Source: Xestospongia bergquistia (Eukaryota; Porifera; Demospongiae; Haplosclerida; Petrosiidae). Taken from it: a DNA stretch of 64,000 bases. The stretch covers positions 7,250,821 to 7,314,820 of the forward strand of contig OZ014417.1 of the NCBI GenBank assembly GCA_963965975.1, given 5' to 3'. The position numbers and the translations under genes are program-made. Under the pieces are notes generated by a model. The model did not search any database. It worked only from the letters and a program-made list of their open reading frames with translations, and was not told the origin of the DNA. Shown piece after piece: positions 28,901 through 42,500 of this stretch. The stretch's first letter is position 1; every line of letters begins with the position of its first letter.

Positions 28901-31900
28901 AATTACACTATGTATATTTAAATTATATGTTTACTTGATTAATTCATTAAAGCTTTAACATATATCATGACTTACCTGAGAATCCTGCATCTCTACAAAT
29001 AACATCCGCTACATTAGCACTATTTGTGCCATCATTACAAACAGCTGCCCATGCTCCAAAGCTACAGTCCAAGGGAATGCCAATAGTCACATTCTTTCCA
29101 TCAACTACCATAGTATAGTTATTGTAGAGTGTTCCATTAGTACAATCTATTGGAGAAAAAAACAACTTTTTTTAAAGATCAAAATAACTAAATAAGTAAA
29201 TACATGTAATGGATGGATTAATAAAGGAATGAGTGAACAACTAGTTATAAACAAAACTCAAGTTAGAGGTGACATACATCTTCCACAAGTGATAGCAGCA
29301 TATCCTCCTCCATGAGAACTACAACCAGAATATCCAGTAGTGTTAGTACACTCCAAATCATCATTACAAGTCAAGTTAGTAACCACATAGTTAGTATAAG
29401 TGAGAGGAGGAGCAGTAACACCAGGTGGAGTACCAATAAATCCAGCTGTATTAAATGATAAAAGTATAGTAATAAACTTTCTTTTTGAAAGTATAATTCA
29501 AATAATGGTACTAAAACTATTTCAATAGCACTCGTGTTAAAACTGATGAATACTAGGACTCCACTGTGATTGAGATGAAAATGCTAAAAGCTAGATATAT
29601 CTCTTTTAAGTCAGTAGATTTTGATTATGCTTGTTTGATGCACTCACAGTAAAGAAAATTGAATCCATTGGATGTATTGTTGCAATGTACATTATGAGTA
29701 ACTGATTGGTTTATTAGTAATTACTGATTGTTAACAACAATAATAATCATAGGATCATCTGGCTTCTTGAACAATATTACAATATATAACAAGTCACAAA
29801 TATATAAATATATGTATAATTGAACATCAGTAAAGTGTCTAAATCATCTGACTGATCACGTTAACTTACTGATAAGAGAAAATCCAGTAGAAAATAGACA
29901 AACTCTAGTTAATACATTGTAGTCTAAACTAGTACCATTACAGATAGGGAGCTTGTTTCCATTCACACAGACTGTAGGAGTTCCTGTGTAATAACTGACA
30001 GAATTAGAGGTTGTGTTGACTGTAGTGTTGAAACTCAATTGACCAGGATAGCAAGCAGGAGTAACTATATTGAAAGTAGAGTTAATTCCATCTAATGACA
30101 TAATAAACAGCTAAGCAAGAGTAGACATTAGATGACTTAAGTTATAGACTCGCATTAAAACTAGGCAGATGTTTATAATGTAAAAATAGTGTTTTTTAAT
30201 AGACTAAAAAACCAATTAAAACTAATGGAACTACAATTATCTCTAAGACAAAGTGTAGTTCCACTTACCATTTCTGCCAGAACATAGAACAACATAGTCT
30301 AGTTCTCCAGTATAACATGATGGAGCAGTAGCAAAATTAACAGTACAATCATTAATACTAGTAGCATATGAAGGACAGCTAAAATTTCTATAGTATGGAG
30401 TTCTAGGAGGACTGATCCCATAGAGAGATGAATTAGATGGTAAGAGAGTACCAACTATACAATGAGAGATACAGTTATGAAGACACACACATTAATGCAT
30501 GAACTTCTAGTGAATGATTCTAATTGTAATACTTACACTGATAGCCTGCATCTCTACAGATATAAAATGGGCTATTAGGATTGTTAGATCCATCATTACA
30601 CAGGGATGCCCAAGACCCCAAAACACAACGTTGTGGAATACCACCAAAAGCACTGCTTCCATTGATAATTGTAGTAAAGTTATTGTATAATCTGAAATCA
30701 CCATCACGACATACTATCAAAAGAATAGAGTAAGTGTAATAGTGTTAGATAGAGAGGAAAAGAAAGAGTGAGAAAGAGATTTCTACATACTTCTTTGACA
30801 GGTGATAGTAGCATAGTCTCCTCCATAATTCTTACAACCCATATTACTAGAAACAGTAGTATTAGTACAATTGAAGGAGTCAGAACAAGTCAGTTGAGTT
30901 ATTACTGTTGTTATATTTGTGGTATTAGCTAAAGGAGGGGTCATGATACCAGAAGGTGTCCCAACAAATCCATCTAAGAAAACAAATACCAGGTAGTAAG
31001 AAACAAATATAGAATACATCATCACATCATCTTACTAATTGTATATAATACTTTTTTTGTTTTACAAGCACTAAGATTCTTGATGCAATAACAACACTCA
31101 ACACCTTATATCTACTACATTCATTATACATCTTACAATTAAAAAAAATCTGTTCCTGTATTATAACTGTAACAAACGTTGGATCATCATATTGAACAGT
31201 GCACAAATTGTAATAAATTTAATTCAAATATATTGTGATACCATAGTATATTCATTAGTTAAAAATATTATTGTTATTTGAAGTTGTTACTTACAAAGGA
31301 AACCAAAAGATAAACATATTGTGTTGAGTTCTGCTGGTCCAAATGTTGTTGAGTTACAAAGAGGGACAAAGTCTCCATTAAAACATGTTATGGGACGTCC
31401 TGTGAGATAAGAAACATTATTGCTAACAGTTGTATTGATGGCATTGCTGAAATTGAACTGAAGAGGATAGCAGGAAGGGAAATCTAAAAGAAAGAATGAC
31501 AGTAAATAGTTAACTGGAATAAACAATTAAGTTAAACAGACAAATGCTCAAACAGTATATGAAGATACAAACTCAAACTACAAACAGAGAACTCATTACA
31601 ACAAATAAATGATATATTATAAAAAAACAAGGTACTGGTTTAAAACTAAAACAAATAATTAATTAATAAATTATAAAAACTCAAAATAAACAAGACAAAT
31701 AAACTGATATATATATATATTATATATTCCCTTACATGTCACACATTGTATTACTGCTGGTCCACCATATCCAGAACAACTACTCACGGTATTGACATTA
31801 TTAGAACATGATGTTAGATTAACAGCACTTGGTGGACAAGTAAAGTTAGAGTAATAAACATTATAGAAATTGTAAGTTTGATTAACATATTGAGTTGTGA

Positions 31901-32223
31901 CAAAACCAACTATAAAAGAAAAAGGATAAATAATTAAATGAAGAGATGGTAGACAAGGTTGATGAATAGATGAGTAAATAAATGAAGACAAAGGTGTTAT
32001 CTATTGGTTCAGTTACTTACCATGATGTCTATTATACTGACATATTAGGTTTGCTTCATGGTCAGTGAAACCATTACCACATACTTGACCGTATGCACTG
32101 TTTAAACACAACACAACCTGATAGAAAACACTATATTGAGTAGTCTCATATTGATAGCCAAGATAGTTCAAATTAGGTTGGAATTGTTGACATGGTCGTG
32201 GTACTGAGAGAGAGAGAAAGAGG

Positions 32224-32270
<47 letters not shown>

Positions 32271-33055
32271 TAATCCTCCATACTACTAATACAAACTTAC
32301 AGTTCACACATGTGATAACAGGACTATTAGGAAAGGATTGACAGCCATTGGTACTTGAAGACACCTCATGATTACAACTAGAGAGATCATAGTTCAAAAC
32401 TGGACATGTCAAATTAGATATAACAGTAGTGGCTACACTGTTTACACCAAAGTCAGATGTATTACCAATAATAGGATAAGGACGACCACCTATAAAGAGA
32501 TAAAATTGTTAAAATACAAATGTGTCTTTAAAAATGTATCTATTACTCCAGATAAAAATGATATACACATATAGTAATGCCATAAATATTATTAATTTAG
32601 AGATACTTTTATCTGGCAGTACAGTTTGTAAATCCTCTAGAAATTTTAAGTGCATAATAATATAATTAGTTATATAAAGTCAATGTCTTCTTTAATTTAA
32701 TGTAAAGTTTAGAAAAGTAATTATAATCCAATAATTATAATCTGATGTCATTCATTATTTTCTATAACTCAGTTATATGGTATTACTAGACTAAAGAGCT
32801 AGTCAGTATCTATATAGTATACTACACTAACCATAATATCCTCGACTAGAGCCACAGAAAGTCACAGTTTCTGTTTGATTTAAGTCTGTACAGAATGGAG
32901 CATAGCTACCATTTACACATATCTCTGGTCTTCCAATTATAAAAGATGTACTGTTAAAATATGTTCCATAGCCTTGTTCAGCTAAACGAGTGTTATCAGA
33001 TGAACAAGAATCTGGTTGAGAAGCTAAAAGCAACAAAAAAAACAAAGGTATTATG

Positions 33056-33087
<32 letters not shown>

Positions 33088-34487
33088 CAGAGAGAGACAG
33101 AGAGAGACAGAGAGAAATGGGACTTACGACGAACACAAGTGATAACAGCAGGTCCTCCATTATTATTACATCCATTAGTACCAGTAGTCAAATTATAAAA
33201 ACAACTATAATCATTCCAATACCTTACACCAGAGTTACAAGAAAGGTTGTACACACCAGTAGAAGTATAATCATAACGAAATTGATTGTCTCGACCAAAC
33301 AAAGCATAAGGATAGCCTACATAACTACTGCCTAGAGAAGTCTGACAGAGAACATTAGCCAGTTCAGCTGTTAGTCCATCATTACAGACATCAGTGTAAG
33401 TTCTATTAACACAAACTTGAACATTTGCTATTTGATAAGAAGTTCCATTAGGGTATTGTCCATTGATATAGTTAGTTGAATAATAGTTGTCACCAAATCT
33501 CACATTATAAGAAGAGCATGTGTCTCTGGATAAAATTGAAGCTAAAAGAAGTTAAAAATAATTGTTAATCTATATAATTACTGTTCAAAGATCTATTTGT
33601 CTGACTATCCACCAATCTATTTACTTATATACTATCATTCATCCATCAATTCATCCTTACCATCATAACAATAGAGTACAGCACTGTCCATATTGTTAGT
33701 ACACAATGTATTATTAAACTGGATAGAACAAGATGAAGGACTGTAATAAGTATAGTACTGAGGACAAGAGAGATTCAGGTACATACCAGCATCACTCTTA
33801 CCACCAGAAGGATTACTAGAGACAACACTACCATCTATAAAGAAAGTATCAACATCACTACTTAACACAAATACAAATGTAGATAAAAATATAATGTTCT
33901 TTTATCAATGATGTATCAGCAATGTTATAATAGGTACTTACTCTCATAACCAAATTGTCTGCAAAATATCATGGCATCCCTCTCTGTGATACTTCCACGA
34001 CAAACAGAGCCCCATCGTCCTGAATCACAAAATTCTATGAAACCATAAGTTCCTGAAGTGTCATTTTCATAATAACTAATAGACGTTTGTGTGAGACGAA
34101 CTTGACCATAATTTCTGCATTCTATAATATATATGATACAATTTGTAATTAATAATACAAACTATCAAGCAAATGATATATGTTTACAACATTAACTGAT
34201 TATGCTTATTATTGTTAATTCTAGTTATAAACTCATACTTAAATTACACAATTTAGGCATTAGGTTATATAGAGTCTCATCTCTATAATTATATATAGTA
34301 TAGATATTACCTCCTGTACAGTTAACTGTTAAAGGTTGAGCAGTACATTGTCCCATACTGATAGTTTGATTACAATTGAAAGAAGAGAATCCACCACTCC
34401 TGGGATCATTTTGACAGTAATGAAGCACAATATTAAGATTAGAGTCAGATGAAGAATATATTGTATTGTAAGGGATGATTGTATAGT

Positions 34488-34526
<39 letters not shown>

Positions 34527-37500
34527 CTACCAACAACAACAACAATGATATCTTACTCGAGATATAAGAACTTTGACTACTGCAGGCCGTACTAGCAAAG
34601 TATTCAGAATATGATGTATCACTGCAGACATCAACAAAGTTGTTATCAATACAAACTACAACTCGACCAGTATAGGAAAATGGACCCAGAGGTGAAACAT
34701 ACTCAGAGAAATTAGCTAGAGTAACATAGCTACCACTACATTCAGAGGTCCCTATAAAACATATTAAGAAAATGACACGTACAGTAAATTGACATTAGTC
34801 CATCTATCTTGTCTGAAGAATCATTCATCATTTCCTTTGTTCAACTATTCTATCAACTCACTTACCCAACCACTCATTCAATTCAACCATTAAATCATCC
34901 AACCATTCATCATTTTATCATCTCTCTTTCTTACTCATCCACCCAATCACCAATCCATACATCCATAGCCATTCACTTACTCTCAATACAAGTCAGTACA
35001 GACTCATAACCATATGAACTACATCCTCCATTACCCATTGTATAGTTACATCCACTAATGTCATTAGCTTCAGGAGAACAAACAATATTTGTTATTACTT
35101 CATTTTCATATACATAATAGTCTGAGGGCTTTCCAATATATTGACCCCAAAGAACTCGATTATTACCTATATATAATAGAATTATATATTATATACAATA
35201 GTTATGAGAACATTAATGTTAATAGTGAACTGAAAACAGATTATGATCATCTACAATATTAGTTAATGATTTTTATTCATTCTAAGGAAAGAATACATAA
35301 TATTGATGACAACATAAATTTGTCACCTGAATGGAGACATTATAGTGTAAAACACATTATGTATAAATGATATCACTAGTATTGGGTATAGTATCTGATA
35401 AAGTTTGTCTTGTATGTTAAACAAATTCTATTCAACTCACTAGAAACAGCATTCTTACAAATGCCATCCAAAGCCTCGATGTCTGGTAGGGAACCTCCAG
35501 TGGTATTCAATCCTTGGTTACATACTTGATAGAAAGTATCATTGACACAGACCTCTACACGACCAGTTCGTATTGAAGTATTATTGGAAAATGAGAAAGT
35601 ACTACTGTTACGAAGAGTAAAGAGACCAGCACAAGCTGGAGTAACTAAGAAAAGAAAATATATGATAAGAAGAATTGATGATGAATAAAATTAAACTTTG
35701 AAAAAGAAATATTTGAATGTTAAACTTTAACTATAAAGGAGAACCAAAAGTTAGGATCTCTTTCTCTCTCTTTTTTTCTCTCTCTCTTTATATAAATATA
35801 TTTATCTTACTTCTAGTACAAGTGGCATAGATGGTAGAATATTGAGAAGTACATGAGCTGTTAGTAGTATTTGTAGTAGTACTGATATTACACATTGGTA
35901 GAAGAGAATAGTTAGATGGACAATTAATGGAGTCAATGATAGGACCAGTATTTGATCTAGATGTTGTATAATAGGATGATCCATCTAGAAAAAGGAACAA
36001 GGAAGAGAATTAATTTGACATACAATATAAGAGCAATTAATAATATAAGATTATATATCAGTATAGATTGATTTATAAAATAAATATAATCATATATAAT
36101 ATAATTATGTTCCTAGATGTACCAATCAAAGTTAAAAACATATTTATTTAAATATCAATGGCATTAAACATTACATTATTGACGCCAATACTTAACTTTC
36201 ACAATAACAAGTTACACATAAATAATTACCATACAGACATGATGTATATATTATATTGTACATGTATATTATAGTCTACAAACTGCAGTGTACAAAGAAT
36301 ATGATGTCTGGTTCTTACTGTAATAGTTCAGTTGATGACAGGTAGCATTTACTACAGCAGTAGCATTGAGATTGGCATCACTGTAACCACAGACATAATG
36401 ATATTCATTGTTATAACAGACTTGGAGATAACCATAAATTCTTTGGACACGTCCATGGTAATCAATATAGGAGTTGGTATAGTTGGAAAAAAGTCTGACA
36501 TCTCCATTAGTACAGATTGGAACAGGTATGACTGTAAGAATAATAAATATGACATAAAAATAAATAGGTTTGTTGCTATTTGCTATATTTGTTTGACTGC
36601 ATGAAAACACACAGACACAAGTTCTCTCTTTAAGCAAGAGTTATAAACTCGCATTAAAACTAGACAGATATTTATAATATGAAGATTGAGTCTTTTGAAT
36701 AGACTAAAAAACTAATTAAAACTAATGGAATTATGCCTTGTCTCTAAGTGTAGTTCCACTTACCATTTCTGCCAGAACATAGCACAACATAGTCTAGTTC
36801 TCCAGTATAACATGATGGAGCAGTAGCAAAATTAGCAGTACAATCATTAATACTAGTAGCATATGAAGGACAGCTAAAATTCCTATAGTATGGAGTTCTA
36901 GGAGGACTGATCCCATAGAGAGATGAATTAGATGGTAAGAGAGTACCAACTATACAATGAGAGATACAGTTATGAAGACACACACATTAATGTATGAACT
37001 TCTAGTAAATGATTCTAATTGTAATACTTACACTGATAGCCTGCATTTCTACAGATATAAAATGGGCTATTAGGATTGTTAGATCCATCATTACACAGGG
37101 ATGCCCAAGACCCCAAAACACAACGTTGTGGAATACCACCAAAAGCACTGCTTCCATTGATAATTGTAGTAAAGTTATTGTATAATCTGAAATCACCATC
37201 ATGACATACTATCAAAAGAATAGAGTAAGTGTAATAGTGTTAAATAGAGAGGAAAAGAAAGAGTGAGAAAGAGATTTCTACGTACTTCTTTGACAGGTGA
37301 TAGTAGCATAGTCTCCTCCATAATTCTTACAACCCATATTACTAGAAACAGTAGTATTAGTACAATTGAAGGAATCAGAACAAGTCAGTTGAGTCATTAC
37401 TGTTGTTATATTTGTGGTATTAGCTAGAGGAGGGGTCATGATACCAGAAGGTGTCCCAACAAATCCATCTAAGAAAACAAATACCAGGTAGTATGAAACA

Positions 37501-38661
37501 AATATAGAATACATCATCACATCATCTTACTAATTGTATATAATACTTTTTTTTTGTTTTACAACCACTAAGATTATTGATGCAATAACAACACTCAATG
37601 CCTTATATCTACTACATTCATTATACATCTTACAATTAAAAAAATCTGTTCCTATATTATAATTGTAACAAACCTTGGGTCACCATATTGAACATTGCAT
37701 GAATTATAATAAATTTAATTCAAATATATTGTGATACCATAGTATATTCATTAGTTAAAAATATTATTGTTATTTGAAGTTGCCACTTACAAAGGAAACC
37801 AAAAGATAAACATATTGTGTTGAGTTCTGCTGGTCCAAATGTTGTTGAATTACAAAGAGGGACAAAGTCTCCATTAAAACATGTTGTGGGACGTCCTGTG
37901 AGATAAGAAACATTATTGCTAACAGTTGTATTGATGGCATTGCTGAAATTGAACTGAAGAGGATAGCAGGAAGGGAGGTCTAAAAGAAAGAACAACAGTA
38001 AATAGTTAACTGGAATAAACAATTAAGTTAAACAGACAAAGGCTCAAACAGAACTCATTACAACAAATAAATGATATATTATAAACAAACAAGGACCTGG
38101 TTTAAAACTAAAACAAATAATTAATTAATAAATTATAAAAACTCAAAATAAACAAGACAAATAAACTAATATATATATTATATATTCCCTTACATCTCAC
38201 ACATTGTATTACTGCTGGTCCACCATATCCAGAACAACTACTCACAGTATTGACATTATTAGAACATGATGTAAGATTAACAGCACTTGGTGGACAAGTG
38301 AAGTTAGAGTAATAATAATTATAGGAATTGTAAGTTTGACTAACATATTGAGTTGTGACAAAACCAACTATAAAAGAAAAAGGATAAATAATTAAATGAA
38401 GAGAGGGTGAATAGATTGATAAATAGATGGGTAAATAAATGAAGACAAAGGTGTTATCTATTGGTTCAGTCACTTACCATGATATCCATTATACTGACAT
38501 ATTAGGTTTGCTTCATGGTCAGTGAAACCATTTCTACACACTTGACCATATGCATTGTTTAAGCACAACACAACCTGATAGAAATCACTATATTGAGTAG
38601 TCTCATATCGATAGTCAAGATAGTTCAAATTAGGTTGGAATTGTTGACATGGTCGTTGTAC

Positions 38662-38701
<40 letters not shown>

Positions 38702-39494
38702 ATCCTCCACATTACTAATACAAACTTACAGTTCACACATGTGATAACAGGACTATTAGGAAAGGACTGACAGCCATTGGTACTTGAAGACACCTCACGA
38801 TTACAACTAGAGAGATCATAGTTCAAAACTGGACATGTCAAATTAGATATAACAGTAGTGGCTATACTGTTTACACCAAAGTCAGATGTATTACCAATAA
38901 TAGGATAAGGACGACCACCTATAAAGAGATAAAATTGTTAAATATAAATGTGTGTTTATAATTATATCTATTACTCCAGATATAAATGATATATACATAC
39001 AGTAATCTTATAAATATTATTAATTTAGAGATACTTTTATCTGTCAGTACAGTTTGTAAATCCTCTAGAAATTTTAAATGCATAATAATATAATTAGTTA
39101 TATAAAGTCAATGTCTTCTTTAATTTAATGGAAAAGTCTTCTAATTCTAATCCAATAATTATAATCTGATGTCATTCATTATTTTCTATAACTCAGTTAT
39201 ATAGTATTACTAGACTAAAGAGCTAGTCAGTATCTATATAGTATACTACACTAACCATAATATCCTTGACTAGAGCCACAGAAAGTCACAGTTTCTGTTT
39301 GATTTAAGTCTGTACAGAATGGAGCGTAGCTACCATTTACACATATCTCTGGTCTTCCAATTATAAAAGATGTACTGTTAAAATATGTTCCATAGCCTTG
39401 TTCAGCTAAACGAGTGTTATCAGATGAACAAGAATCTGGTTGAGAAGCTAAAAGCAACAACAACAACAAAGGTAATATGGAGAGAGAGAGAGAG

Positions 39495-39572
<78 letters not shown>

Positions 39573-42500
39573 GGGACTTACCACGATCACAAGTTATAAC
39601 AGCAGGTCCTCCATTATTATCACAACCATTATTATCAATAGTCAAATTATAAAAGCAACTATTATCATTCCAATAGGTTACACCAGAGTTACAGAAAGCA
39701 TTGTACACACCAGTACTAGTATAGTCGTAACGTAATTGATTCCCTTGACCAAACAAAGCATAAGGATAGCCCACATAACTACTGCCTCGAAGAGAGTGAC
39801 AGAGAACATTAGCCAGTTCAGCTGTTAGTCCATCATTACAAAGATCAGTGTAAGTTCTATTAACACAAACTTGAACATTTCCAATTTGATAATAAGTTCT
39901 ATTAGGATATTGTCCATTGACATAGGGAATTGAATAATAGTTGTCACCAAATCTCACACTAGGAGAATAGCATGTGTCTCTGGATACAATTGAAGCTAAA
40001 AGAAATTAAAAATAATTGTTAACCTTTATATTTACAATTCAACCATCTGTTTACTGACCATTCACCTACTAATCTATTTACTTATATATTATTATTCATC
40101 ATCAATTCATCCATACCATCATAACAATAGAGTACAGCACTGTCCATATTGTTAGTACACAATGTATTATTAAACTGGATAGAACAAGATGAAGGATCGG
40201 AATAAGAGTACTGAGGACAAGAGAGATTCAGGTACGTACTAGCATTGCTCATACCACCAGAAGGATTACTAGAGACAATACTACCATCTATAAAGAAAGT
40301 ATCAACATCACTACTTAATAAAATTGTAGATAAGTATATGATATTCCTTTATCAATGATATATTAGAAATGTTTTAATATGCACTTACTTGCATAGCCAA
40401 ATTCTCGGCAAAATATAATGGCATCCCTCTCTGTGATACTTTCACGACAAACTGAGCCCCATTGTCCTGAATCACAAAATTCTATAAAACCATAAGTTCC
40501 TGAAGTGCCATTTTCGTAATAGCTAATAGACGTTTGTGTGAGACGAACTTGACCATAATTTCTGCATTCTGTAATATATAAGATACAATTTGTAATTAAT
40601 AATACAAACTAGTAGTAGTACCAAGTAAATGATAAATGTTTACAATATTAACTAATTATGGTTATTATTGTTAATTTTAGTTATAAACTAATATTCAAAT
40701 TACACAATTTAGGCATTACGTTATATAGAGTCTCATCTCTATAATTATATATAGTATAGATATTACCTCCTGTACAGTTAACTGTTAAAGGTTGAGCAGT
40801 ACATTGTCCCATACTGATAGTTTGATTACAATTGAAAGAAGAGAATCCACCACTCCTGGGATCATTTTGACAGTAATGAAGCACAATATTAAGATTAGAG
40901 TCAGATGAAGAGTATATTGTATTATAAGGGATGATTGTGTAGTCTGAGAGAGAGAGAGAGAGAGAATACTACCAACAACAACAACAATGATATCTTACTC
41001 GAGATATAAGAGCTTTGACTACTGCAGGCTGTACTAGCAAAGTATTCAGAATATGATGTATCACTACAGACATCAACAAAATTGTTATCAATACAAACTA
41101 CAACTCGACCAGTATAGGCAAATGGACCCAGAGGTGAAACATACTCAGAGAAATTAGCTAGAGTAACATAGCTACCACTACATTCAGTATCAGAGGTTCC
41201 TAAAAGATATTAAGACAATGACACGTCCAGTAAATTGACATTAGTCCATCTATCTTGTCTGAAGAACCATTCATCTTTTCCTTTGTTCAACTATTCTATC
41301 AACTCACTTACCCAAACTACTCATTCAATTCATCCATTAAATCATCCAACCATTCATCACTTTATCATCTCTCTTTCTTACTCATCCACCCAATCACCAA
41401 TCCATACAACTATAGCCATTCACTTACTCTCAATACAAGTCAGTACAGACTCATAACCATATGAACTACATCCTCCATTACCCATTGTATAGTTACATCC
41501 ACTAATGTCATTAGCTTCAGGAGAACAAACAATATTTGTTATTACTTCATTTTCATATACATAATAGTCTGAGGGCTTTCCAATATGTTGACCCCAAAGA
41601 ACTCGATAATTACCTATATATAATAGAATTATATATTATATACAATAGTTATGAGAACATTAATGTTAATAGTGAACCGAAAACAGATTATGATCATCTA
41701 CAATATTAGTTAATGATTTTTATTCATTCTAAGGAAGGAATACATAATATTGATGACAACATAAATTTGCCACCTGAGTGGAGACAACATAGTGTAATAC
41801 ACATTATGTATAAATGATATCACTAGTATTAGGTATAGTATCTGATAAAGTTTGTCTTATATGTTAAACAAATTCTATTCAACTCACTAGAAACAGCATT
41901 CTTACAAACGCCATCCAAAGCCTCAATGTCTGGTAGGGAACCTCCTGTAGTATTCAATCCTTGGTTACATACTTGATAGAAAGTATCATTGACACAGACC
42001 TCTACACGACCAGTTCGTATTGAAGTACCATTGGGAAATGAGAAAGTACTAGTGTTACGAAGAGTAAAGAGACCAGCACAAGCTGGAGTAACTAAGAAAA
42101 GAAGATATATGATAAGAAGAATTGGTGATGAATAAAATTAAACTTTGAAAAAAAAATTTTGAATGTTAAACCTTAACTATAAAGGAGAACCAAAAGTTAT
42201 GATCTCTTTCTTTCTCTCTCTCTCTCTCTCTTCCTGTCTCTTCCTCTCTACTTCTTATGTAAATATCTTTATCTTACTTCGAGTACAAGTGGCATAGATG
42301 GTAGAATATTGAGAAGTACATGAGCTGTTAGTAGTATTTGTAGTAGTACTGATATTACACATTGGTAGAAGAGAATAGTTAGATGGACAATTAATGGAGT
42401 CAATGATAGGACCAATATTTGATCTAGATCTTGTATAATAGGATGATCCATCTAGAAAAAGGAACAAAGAAGATAATTAATTTGACATACAATATAAGAG

